From Trichopria drosophilae (taxonomy: Eukaryota; Arthropoda; Insecta; Hymenoptera; Diapriidae), in NCBI GenBank assembly GCA_030407085.1, contig CM059586.1, positions 85,185,501 to 85,249,500 of the forward strand: a DNA stretch of 64,000 bases, written 5' to 3'. The notes beneath the pieces were generated by a model that searched no databases, was not told the DNA's origin, and was given only the letters and a program-made list of their open reading frames with translations. This document shows, piece by piece, positions 13,330-26,000 of this stretch. The translations under genes and the position numbers were made by a program. The stretch's first letter is position 1. Every line of letters starts with the position of its first letter.

Positions 13330-13610
13330 GCTAATAATACAATTAGATATTAAGACAATAAGACAGTTGCTTTACCACCAGAAGGTAACCTCTGATGATA
13401 AAGAAGCTCGTCGACTGTGTCGGTCTTGGTTTTCTCTAGTTTTTCCAGACCCTCGTGCCAATGCGATACAGAAAAGGTACCATTTTGCGGGGAGCATTAT
13501 TGGGAGTACCGACTCTGGGTGGGTGATGCCTAGTGCTGTCTTGTATTGTCTTCTAATTGTAAGTGTATCCGACCTTGCCCATCCCAGAGCCCACCCATAG
13601 GCCACTAATA
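13330..13610. other. Unidentified GC-richer fragment, open on both strands
   Basis: About 280 bp with higher G+C has an open frame on each strand (90 codons plus, 77 codons minus). The minus frame contains a basic, Arg-rich start-to-middle and a short YKTALG.THPE stretch. I do not recognise a family. It could be a mobile-element remnant; it lies only 250 bp upstream of a sarcoglycan exon but is not in phase with it. Confidence 0.25.
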
Positions 13611-13861
13611 GGCTAAAAGTGTAATTAAAACGGGGATAATCCCTTTCCTTTATCCATAGCAGTTATACATATTATACAGCAAAGTGTTCATTTGCTATGC
13701 CTCGATTTTGTTTACAAAGACTACTCAGCGATAATATTAAGAAATTTACTTCCATGAAACTTACACTTTCAATATCATAAGTTTTTATTTTTTATTGTAT
13801 TATAGTAAGTTATTGATAACTTATCGGTATGAAATCATTGAGATGCCTTTTTTATTTTTAG

Positions 13862-14033
13862 GACAGTTTTAAGACTTGGCAGTTCCATCCCATTTTCGAA
13901 TGAATTAACGAACTTGAAGGAGACACTTAGTCCCACTCTCGAGAAGCTTACGTCTTGTGACTTCATCAAAACAAATGTAGAGAGATATTTTAAAGAAGCT
14001 GGCTTTGTTATTGATTGGTGTTACTTCCGATTG
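13862..14033 (+). CDS. Scgalpha: Sarcoglycan exon A (extracellular, membrane-distal)
   Basis: The exon follows a TTTTATTTTTAG acceptor and ends before a GTAGGT donor. One base completes a codon from a missing upstream exon; it then reads TVLRLGSSIPFS through KLTSCDF to VIDWCYFRL and ends in phase 0. The LGSSIPFS and IDWC blocks align with VGADVPFS and IDWCK of human epsilon-sarcoglycan, and the Cys residues in SCDF and DWC are the conserved pair of that region. Confidence 0.88.
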
Positions 14034-17000
14034 GTAGGTATACATAAATCTTATAAAATTCTCCTTTTATATGTTGTTTACTTTGTAGTTTCTTTGTTAG
14101 TTTTTACTATATTAGTACGCGTATATCATTATCCAAGATAATCCGCGGAAAAAAATAGTTTGTACTCGGCCCAAACTTAGTGTGCATGTTAGAAAAAGTT
14201 TGGGAATAGCCCAAACCGAATTATGTTTAGCATAAACCAGGATTGTGTTTAGCACAAACCTTTTTACCGGATGTGCAAAATGAGTCTAGTTATCGGACGA
14301 ATGAACAGAAACGGATAATACAAGTTATTAAACTGTGCTAGGAAATAAAAGTAAAGTAAATAAGTAAAAAACACCATAAATATCAATAGCTCAAGTAAAT
14401 TTATGAATGCACCTAATTTATAAAATTCGATTATATTACAAATCAATTTATTTTGTTCTATTTCAGATTTATTTATTACTTTAACACTTTCTATACACTT
14501 ATTTGTTGAATAATATGTACAAAATGTCATAAACTCACTTAATTTCTTACCGGGATTACTTTGATTGACCCATATAGGTTAGCGTGCCTCGGGTGTCTCT
14601 CATAGTGTAGAACGAGTGACAAATACTTTCTGTGCGGAGTTACCCGCTAAAACACCGTGCTGAAAAATAAAGAATAAGTATTATTGATCAAGGTTGCTTT
14701 TAACAGTTTACAAAGTACCTTTTAATAACTAAACGTACAAAGAACCTATATTTTCATGTTTTCCCATTGACAATTAGTGAAAAGTTGGAAAACCGTATAT
14801 TCTAACGTCCAATTCTGATTGTCATTACTTTAAAAACCTTTTCTTTTCGTGATTTATGTGATTTTGCAATAAACAATTAAAATTTTTCATTGAAATTATC
14901 TATTGGTATAAAGTTCGGCTGTGTCTAAATCCACGTATGAATTTATTTCTTGTAATCTTGGATTCTTCAGTCAAATCGCGTAAATTTGTTTTGTCCCGAA
15001 TTCGGGGTGACTGCCGTCCTCCATACCCCCTGTAAATACTATCCTAACCGAACCAATATTGTGTAAGATTCGTTCGGATTTACTTCGATCGAGTACTACT
15101 AACGATAAAATAGAGACTGTATCGGATTCAATCAGATATGGTTTTTAAATCTGGTGAGAATAGAAATTTAACGATAGATTCCGGTATCCAATTAATCCTT
15201 GTCCATTGCAACAGAGCTACCAATCTAAATATTGAAGAATTGTTCTTTATCGTCCACTTAACATATTAAAAGCAAAATTATTGATGAAGAAACAAATTTT
15301 TTTTTTCTAATACTGGAATTTTGAACAGTTTGATCAATTAGGTCAATTTTTTAGAAAGACAACGAGGACAACCGACGTCTGCATCGAGAGAGTGCCAGAC
15401 GCGACTCCAGTGCTAGTGTGATTGGTCTACCATCTTCCGGTGCATCAGAACATTCTGAGTGGAGATGGGCCCGGCCTAGAAAACTCGAGGTGCCTGCAAG
15501 AAGCTATCGCAAAGAAATTGCTACAACCATCTTTGTTCCTGCCTTTCTTTTATTACTATTGGTGGGGTTATTAAGTGCATCCCTTTGCTTGCATTATGAA
15601 AATGGGTAAGTTAAAATATTACAGTTTAATCTTCATAACAAATACACAACGTATTTTGATTACTTCAAGTTACCTTTTCATTTCGTCGAATTTATAACGA
15701 AGTATCCAGAAAATAAATTTTTTAATATTAAGAATAATGATATGGGCCTACATTTTACCCAGAAACGAAACTATATTTTTTCTAAGAGTATGGATGAACT
15801 GAATCCAAAACTATCTAGCCGTGAAATTGCTCTATCACATCAGGATTTTGAAATATTCTAACGTAGAAGTGCAAAAACACTGTTTTCGCCGATTTTTGAT
15901 GTTATATCCACAATCTTAGAGAAAGAGGAATACCTGATACATGTACTTTAACATCCTGAGTATACTTTTTTATAGACAATTATGCTTATTTAGCACAAAA
16001 AAGCACGCTCAGGATGTTGAAGTGCAGATATCAGGTATTCCTCTTTCTCTGAGATTGTGAGATTTTAATTTTATAACATTTCAAATTTTATCTGTTTTAT
16101 TCTGCAAAAAGTTCAAAGTTAAATCGGAATCATATTAAACCCCAATGCGGAGTATATATAGAGTACACCCAGATCGGTGTAAATCGTGTTAATTTGTTTG
16201 TGTGAAATCGGTACGATTTATATCCTTGATCGTATACATATAATATATAATAAGGTACACCTTCGGAAAAGGCACCTCCTCGCAAAAAAAATTTAAATTA
16301 CTCTATTCCGACGTATTTTTGCCTCCTGATTACGAATATGACAACAAAAATTGCGGGTCGGACGTATTAAAGCTGCTATTTTTAAAAAATAGCCAAAAAT
16401 CGCGTTTTTTTTAGTTTTTTGCATTTATTTTCAAAAATACGCATTTGATCAAAAATTGTTTCAAATAAAAGTTATAGAGCGGAAAATTCTCGACAAAAAA
16501 GATTCTATACATTTTTTCCGTAATTGCAACAGTAAGCCCGTAAATGAGAGTTGAAAGTTCTAATGATGGGTTTCTACCGAGTACACAGAGTCTCCCATCG
16601 AGCGCCTCCCCAGGTGGCGGATATGGGAATGCACGCCAGTTATGGAGGGTATCGGGGAAATAAAAAACCCAGGGCGGACCAAAACCCATACAGTCGAATC
16701 CTCGTGAGATTGGGCCCTAATTTCACGCATTATTTTTCGAAAGGGCATAATCAACTGCAAATTTGCAAAGGCAATGCGTGGACCTAGGGATACTTTAGTG
16801 CTACCTATCGAATAAAAGGAAGTAGTATGTGTTGTGAATTTTCAGTACAATGCGTGAACCTAGCAGGTGCTTGTGTAATGGGGGGCTCCGCCCCCCCCCC
16901 GACCTCCCTTTTATACCAACCCAACCTCCAACCACAGAGATGTCGGTGATTATCAAACCCACGTGCTACATTAGTATGTTATTTACTACAAACCTAATCT

Positions 17001-20000
17001 CTGACCATTCACATAGCACATGGTATTGATTCTTACCCACACCACTGTGGTTGGAGGTTAGGTTAGTATAAAAGGGGGGTCTGGGGGGCTCCGCCCCCCA
17101 GCACGCAAGCGCCCCCTAGATTCACAATCGGTTCGGGAATTATATCTAGCTAGTACCCGGTAGAAACGCATCATGGGAACTTTCAACCGTTATTTACGGG
17201 CTTACTGTTGCAATTACGGAAAAAATGTATAGAATCTTTTTTGTCGAGAATTTTACGCTCTACAACTTTTATTTGAAACATTTTTCTGCCAGATGCGTAT
17301 TTTTGAAAATAAATGCAAAAAAACTAAAAAAACGCGTTTTTTGGCTATTTTTTCAAAGTAGCAGCTTTAATACGTCCGGCCCACAATTTTTGTTGTCATA
17401 TTCGTAATCAGGAGGCAAAAATACGTCGGAATAGGGTACAAACAAATTTTAAGCACCCCCTAGATTCACAATCGGTTCGGGAATTATTTCTACCTAGTAC
17501 CCGGTAGAAACGCATCATGGGAACTTTCAACCCTTATTTACGGGCTTACTGTTGCAATTATGGGAAAAATGTATAAAATCTTTTTTGTCGAGAATTTTGC
17601 GCTCTACAACTTTTATTTGAAATATTTGTCTGTCAGATTCGTATTTTTGAAAATAAATGCAAAAAACTAAAAAAAAAACGCGTTTTTTGGCTATTTTTTT
17701 CAAAATAGCGGCTTTAATACGTCCGACCCGCAATTTTTGTTGTCATATTCGTAATCAGGAGGCAAAAATACGTCGGAAAAAACAAATTTTTTTAGGAGGA
17801 GGTGCCTTTTCCGAAGGTTTACCTATAATAAATACATAGATTCTCGGTAATGTTGGTCCCCGTTCAATTCGTAAACAAAGTAAGACGTTACTACATCATA
17901 ATATTGTGACCCCCATTCTCAATTTATTTGTGTGTTTACAGCTGATCGTTATTTTCGAGCAATATTTTTAACTTCGTACGAATATTTCCCACCACTTGCG
18001 GAGAGCTTTTAAACCTACTGCCTAAGGTGCTAAAATCAACTAAATTCCATCTAACATCAGCTTGCAGAAAGTAAATAAATCGCACGGATTTTACAGACAA
18101 ATTAATACTGTAGCGGTGCGCAAGGCGTGATATAGACGCGCGATTTAAAGTATACCTTTTTATTTATGCGGAAAATAGCTGGAATTTGTTGCTCGAGAGT
18201 TTTCGGGGTCGCTAATCGCGAATCCAGCCTCAGATTTTCAAAATTCAAGATGGTGGATACAATATGGCGATTTCAATTAGTAAAAAGTGCCTTGATCGAG
18301 GTTGAACTATATAGGTATTAGGGAATTTTTGGGGTCGTTAATTACCGACCTAGTCTCACATTCTCAAAATTCAAAAAGGCAAATTCAATATGGCGACGAA
18401 AATGCATATACTTACTTGCTAGGGATGAAAATGAGTCAACGGGGTTTTTCGGTGCCACGGGAGCCGAACTATGAAATTTCGACCTATGAAATATGAACGA
18501 CGAATTTGCTCGACAACACCTTCACAACCTTTGAAAACCCCCGAATATCCAGTTTCACCTCAATCAAGGAAATTTGTACATTTCGGTCAGCCGAGTTTCA
18601 CCTTATTTCAACGACGGTTTCTTCTCAGCATATATTTCTTTGTAAAAAACAGGACATTTTTATATATTCTTCATCATTACAAACAAGTTAATATAATACT
18701 TATAAATAAATATTAATTTGTTTACATTGACAAACATCTGCTCGAAGTAATGAAGTAAAAATGTGCACTAAAATTAAATTTTAATTAACCAAAAAATACT
18801 GAAAATGAATTATAAAGAAGTGTCCCATAAACAGGACACTGTGCTTATAAGGGTTAAATGTATGATACCGATTTAACTCCGCATATTTAATAGTGTAATG
18901 TTTGTGCAAAATATTTTAAGTATTTTGTGTATTGAAAAAATGGTGTCCACTATTATTACATACGTACGCATATATACTATCTTAATCATAGAAAGTCCTG
19001 ACCAAACGTAGAACTGGAAAACTGCAATTCACCCGACCGAAAATTTATTCAGACTGGAATAAGGCCCTGATCAGACAACCTAAACATAAATCCAAGCCCT
19101 GATCAGACAGCCTGATCCGACTCGAATAGAGTTGTGTTTGGTTTCTTGAGATATGACCCTGATCTGATGCATGATTAGACACCATGCAGTCTTTACAATA
19201 CACGGACTCAATATTGGTACATTCCATGGTGTGACAATGAAAATATAATTTTAACGGGACATAGTAGACCTTGTAGAGTGAGAGGAGAATGGAATTTGCT
19301 CGAAACAACTGGATATTTACGAGACATTAACGAATTTGGTTAGAAATGTTCATGAAATTCGTTTTGAGTTCGGACTCTATAACATCCCTGGTAGAGATTT
19401 GGCTGGTTGAGCTAGCCTTTATCCTAGCTGCTGGCTAGATCTGTTCGGTAGAATCTCGGTAGAAATATACACGAATTCTAGATGAAAAAAAGCTAGGCCA
19501 GTAACATATATTTAAAGTGGCCTAAAGCAATAATTGCAAACTGAAAATATCATATCAAGCGGAAAAAATTTGTCTGAGTTCTTCCCAAACACCAGGTCAC
19601 AGAAAGAGACATTTGTGTTAAACCCAAACTTATATCAAACAAAAGAAGGTTATGATGATCCCAAACCTGTCAGGTTGGGATTATCACAGACCTGGTTTTT
19701 GTAAAAACCCAGACAATTTTTTTCCGTGTATAGTCAATGTATATTATGGAACAAAAAAAGGCCTTGGAATCATATTTTGTTATCATGCGGTCGATTATTG
19801 CAGTGTCTGGTTTCGTACTCCTTCATATTGTGTGATCCGACGACTTATCAAGCAACTCAGAAAATTCACCTTCGAAAAGCACAAAAGCAATCAACATTGA
19901 TTACCGGGTTATATTGGCGTAACACTTTGGGAATCAGCCCAGTTGAGTGTAACCTTATTGAAGCCAAAGAATCAATCTTCTCAGTGACGCCAGTGTCGTT

Positions 20001-23000
20001 CCCCCCCCCCCCTTCTACTGGTACTCCTTGCCCCCAGACTCTCCCTTTCCTTACTTTAGATATCACTTAGGGGCCATCCATAAACCAATTTACCGTTTTA
20101 GGGGGGTGGGGAATCAGCCAAGAACTACGGTCTATATAAAATGTACGTCTAAAAATCATAAAACCGTCTACGGGGGGGGGGGGGGGGTCAAAAATACCAA
20201 AAAAAGGTCTACGTAGTTTATGGATGGCCCCTTATAGCGAAGAACAGTAAATGCAAAACAGTGGGGAGGGGGCAACTAGAGGGTGCCACCATGCGGATTT
20301 ATTTATCCCCACTTTTTTGTCTCAAAAAGGCTACCCGAAACCTCACAGCTGCACGTTTGTACTATCAGCCCCACAGATGAAGATAATTTTCACAGGGTTA
20401 TTTGAATGATTGGCGCCTATTTTATGTGTCATAATCACAAACTCTAGTTTTTTTTAATTACGGAGGGTTTCGTGACTTTTGGAACAATGTTGACATAAGA
20501 TGTGTCAAATTTGAAGAAATTTTAAATCTTTTCATGTCATGCTGGCAGGGATGCATTTCAGGACCGAAATGTCATACAAATGCCATAAGCGACCAATAAC
20601 AATATTTTACACTCCATATGCTACTTGCTAATAATGTGTTAAAAATTTGTTTGAAATTTCTTGTAATAATATATTATTTGTAATCAAATTTTTCATTAAA
20701 AAAACATATCTACATTTGACACGTTAACTGCGAATACCACAATTACATAAACTAAAAATAAAATAGTTTATTCTAAGTAGATCTTATCACAAATTCACAT
20801 ATTCTTTTCTATACAGACATAAATAAGTCTACACCAATTTGTACCTATGTACGCACGTGCAAGCTGTTTACGTTCGCGAAAGTCTGGCAAAGTCCGTCGC
20901 TCTGTATGCGGCAAGGAATAACCGGTTATTGTTATTATTGTAAGTGAGGATATTATAGAGACGGATTAGACGTGTGTGCTTGTCACACGACTTTCATTCA
21001 CAAGTTTAATTTCGCAAGGCCAAAGTGACGTCCGTCATGATGGAAATAAAAAGTGATAACGCGTACGCGCAGGATTGACCTATATATGCGCGTACAAAAG
21101 CGTTGCATAATTAGCATTTAAAAGGCACTCCAGTCTTTACGACAACAAAATTACATCGCGATAAGTGACGCCACTTCTCGCGTAAAAAGAACCGAATTCT
21201 CAAAAGACTATTGCCTTCTAATTGTATTACGTTTAGTCTCGCATCCCAGTTGTCACAAAAGATGTAATTAATGTGCATATACGCAAGTTTTGATGTTCGT
21301 CATAAAAATTATGCAAATATGTCATTATCTAGTAAATTTTATGCACGGTCATTGCTTTACCGTATAATAAGTGTCAGCGATGTTGTAAATGAAATTCGTT
21401 AATGAAATAAGAAAATTCATATATAAAGTCGGTTCTGATTAAAAAAAAACGATGATTATCGAAAAAAGCATTCGTTTTTCTCAGTTATTAAGTGATTTTT
21501 TGTATGTTATCAATAAAATTAAATTTTGTGGGTGAAGTCTACTAGAGCATATTCAAGGTTCTCAGAAAGATTGATATTTCGTAGTGTTCCATTTCATGGT
21601 AACCCGCTTCATAGACATCTATTTGATCGTTTGGATACTTTACCAATTAGACAGTTCAACTTCTCAGATACTTCATGGTCTGACACTTCATCGAATGACA
21701 TTTCATAATCTGTAAGACTTCATTGCTACCGCTTAGTCGTCTGGAGTACTTCATTCTTTAATAATTTAATTGTCTTGGCTCATCAACATCTTGGACATGC
21801 CACTGTCAGAACACATTATTGTCTGGGACATTACATTGTCTAGAACACTTCATAATGTAGGCCCTTAATCATCTGACGCCTCATAATCTGAAACACTTCA
21901 TCGCCAAGAACAATGATCCACTGAGTGTCTTCAAAACTTCATCGTCTCAACGCCTGGAACATTTTGTCGTCAAGACTCATCAACGGCTGTGATATTTCAT
22001 CGTCTGGAATACTTCATTTCTTGATACTTCATTGTGTGGAATACTCCCTTTTGTTGACACTTCATCGCCTGAACACTTAATTTTCTTGAACATTTTATCG
22101 TCTGAAACACTTAATTGTCTGGAAAACTTCATCATCTGGGCATATCATCATCAGATCGCTTCATTATCTAGACACATCAACAGCTGGGATATTTCATCCT
22201 CTAGGCATGTCATCCTAGGATCACTTCATAGTCTCGACATTTCAAAGTCTCGGACCTTTCATCGTCTGGATACATCAAAGTCTATGATTTCATCATCTTG
22301 AACACGTCATCCTCTGGAGAATTAATCGCCTGAACACTTAATTGTCTTAATACTTCATCATATGGACAATGTCGGCATTAGTAGATGGTATTTGATAAGT
22401 GATAATTTGGCAATGTTGGAGTTTCTAAAAGTAACAATTTCATATTTTTACACATATTTCCTAGTTTATGCAGTATCCAGACGATGAAATGAGATGTAAT
22501 TAAATATCAGTAAACCCACAAACCCTCATCAAACATGCTTTGAATATTACTCGTGTATAACAAGCTTTATTAGAGCAGTTAATTTTGAAAATTTTCATTG
22601 GAAACTGAGAGCAACAGATTCCCACCATGTTGCAGAAGTAATTGATGAAAATCTAATAGATCATTTTCTCAGCATTATTACAAAATTATCATATTGAAAC
22701 GCAATCTCATCATTCTGCGTACAAACAGGTCATCAGTCTTGCTCTTAGTTTGATGAATATTAGCAAAAGAGCTTGGGCATTCTGTCAACATTCTCAAGAC
22801 AAATTGGCTTTTTTGTCTTTCATAACGTATCTACCCTACTGCTGTGTAACGATTTTTTAATGGTTGAAATGAGCAGAGACAATGTTATTGCATGCGTAAT
22901 TAATTTTATATAAATAATTATTATTAATTATGGATCGGTGTTTCGTCGCAGGTCTGCTCATAGACTCGTCAGTTGGGCTATGTGAGCAGACCCTACCCAA

Positions 23001-26000
23001 GACACGAAACTAATCGTAAATATATATATAATAAAATAAAGAATACTACTCACACACATCCCTACCGCGACGCGCAAAACCGGAACCGCCACCGATCCTT
23101 AATGATCTTCTTCGCGACACAAACTAACTGATATTGATCAACCGAGTTGATATTTGTGCGATTGTCATGCAGGTTTGTAAACAAGCATAATAAATATAAA
23201 CAAAACAATTGAAAGATTCCTTCCCTATCTCTTATTTTTCTTTATATTCCTCTAAAATACCGCCACCTCCAAAGCATGGTGCCTCATAACAAAACACACC
23301 GTTACAGCTGTCTTAGAAATATGATCAATAATTATTAACCATACCAGTTAAATAAAGTGAAATGAACCATAGCACAATCAACAATATGTTGCTGAAAAGT
23401 TTTCTTTAATGCGGATTAGATAGATTGAATTCTCTTGGTACATAGACTGAAATTGGCTTAAATTTAACACGTACCCAAAGACACTCGACGGATTAAAATC
23501 CCGATTAGATCTTGAACCCAGTACTGCAGTTCATGTGGCCTCTACTAATTTTCTATGCAGGCGAGTATCAATTGTTGGAAGCAAGCCAACAAAGATTAAA
23601 CATATTTTCAGACAATTTTGAGAAAACGCGAATCAATTATATGACCAGCTGTCGGAAAAAACTTCCAAACTTACCTAAATTCACCAAAACATTACTAAAA
23701 CATTTCTTCGATAGCAATTAATGGAGTATCAATCATTTACAATAACAGTTGGCTTCTTTTATCGACCCAATTGCAGTCGATTAAAAAAATGTTCTCAAAA
23801 ATCTCTCTCTCTCTCTCTGTATATATTCAAAATAAGCACTAATTTACCATGTATTTACTCAGGTCAATGGAAAAAAGGGATCATTCGTCAAATATTTCGG
23901 AAGCGTGTGAAACCAACGGAGTGCAAATGGTGCAATATGCTACGGGTGGAAGTAGGGGTACATTGAGATCACTGTCTGCTGGACCTGCCAGTCCATCTCC
24001 AAGCGAATTGATGAACCGCAGTCCTAGGTAGGTTATTCAAATTACTTAAATGTCTTGATGTTAGTGAGTATCTACTGTTCAAATTATTGGTTAAAATAGA
24101 ACTATATTTTACTTTAAAAACTTCAGGTTAATCAGACAAAGTCACTTCCAGGTTATCCTCGATTTAATTTTCCAAACATTTCAATTCAATCCTTCATCTA
24201 AATTTGACGTGATCTTGCAACAATTTCAAGGTGAAATCAATGATGACCTTGGAATGACCTTCAGGATTGCCCGAAGTTAAATCGAGAAATCATAAAAATA
24301 CGCGTCAAAATATAAATACAGATATTTCGCACTTATTATACTACATATTATATCGCATATATTTATGCGGTTCGGTAGTGAGAAATTTATTACAAGTTTT
24401 AGTAGAGTGAGTTGAAATATTTCATAAGACTTGTGAAAATGCCGTGAAACCAGAATTACTATACTGTAGGGTTTTTCAATAACAATTTTGTTTACCAATA
24501 GGGGCCTATTTGAGTTTCATGACAGTATTTACATTTAGTTTTATAGCATAGAATATATTGAAGATTTTAGACTCTATCAACGATTCAGTTACTTCTTTTA
24601 ATAATAAAATATTTCGTAGTCTAAGTGTAATGATTGTCGACAATTAAAAACATTTTAATATTCAAGATTTATTATTCTTACAGAACTACAGAAAACTCAA
24701 ATCCTTTCATTCGACCGAATCCACCACCATATATTAGCCCGAATAATTTGTAAGTATTTTTCTATTCAAAACTATATCATTCCTAATTAATGTTTATTGG
24801 AGAATATTTATTCACTGACTTTATCGGTGACTTACAAACATTTTAACGTGCATGTGACGCTACTTATGTCAGGGATATTTCCCTTTTTACGTTATCGACA
24901 AGCACCTTTGCACACTTGGACATCATTATAATCTGTGGTGGCATCTGACCAGAATTTTGCACTCGTTCAATCGTTTGCTCGTTTGATAATAATTAATGTG
25001 ATGACTTATAGGTTCAGTAGATTTTCGGATATAAAAACGTACACGATCGCATTCATATGTGAAAAAAACGGGAAAGAAACGGGTTTATTTTGTACTAAAT
25101 CAGATATTTGGTATACTTTATTGTTTGTTGGGATGCTGCCATCGGCAGTAACTTGATTTTCCGGCGACGGTCACGTGACCGACAAGTTAAATTCTGGTTA
25201 CATCACAAGTATTACCTGTGCTGCTATGATTATTTTATTATGTGGAACTGTGTAAGGTTGTGCAAAGTGTTTTCGGTATATAGGGCCCAAAATGTTTCAC
25301 AACCACGGCAGTACGTCAGATACCTGATTGAACTAGTTAGTCGCGTTTGTTTCTTTCCCTTAAGAATATCCAGAAGAATGTCCAGAATAACATTTACCAA
25401 AATCAGTGTGTCGAAATGACCATAATTTGCGTTAATGACCGAAATGTGTATCAGTTTGACCACAGTTTTTCACACCATTTCTTACGTCGTTTTATAGATA
25501 TCTTCATATAAATATATCCGTTTTAGGACATCCCCTATATAATAAAAATAATTTAAAATTATGCGTACAACATGGATGCGACGTAAAATAAAAACATCAT
25601 TGAATGTTTCACTCGCAATGGTATTTCAATCAATCTTTCCAAGTGCAATATTGTATCTTATATTTCACACTTAACCTAATTTTGACTCGATTATGATGAG
25701 TCGGTACACTTTTATACAAGAGCAAACGAGGTGTTCATTCATCGACTAAATACAGTAAAACCAAGAGTCATGGATTTACTACACCCTCGAGAGCAGAATT
25801 TTCTGAAATCAGTTCCATAATATCTCTATTATTTATCGTATCTTATTGAACCATTGAGTTATTTAAGTCAACACAATCTATAACTTACCTGGAGAACAGG
25901 AACTATATGTTCGTTTTCAAATAAAAAATAAATTTACCAACTCTTCTATTATTTTCTTAAATATTAATCTGTTTTGTTTTCAAATTTATATTCCGTGCAA

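Noticed and set aside
13330..13610. Upstream sarcoglycan exon
   Set aside because: Neither frame resembles the expected preceding extracellular segment and no suitable phase-2 donor is found at its end.
21640..22370. CRISPR-like array
   Set aside because: The host is an animal, the period is short and irregular, there are no unique spacers of fixed length and no cas genes.
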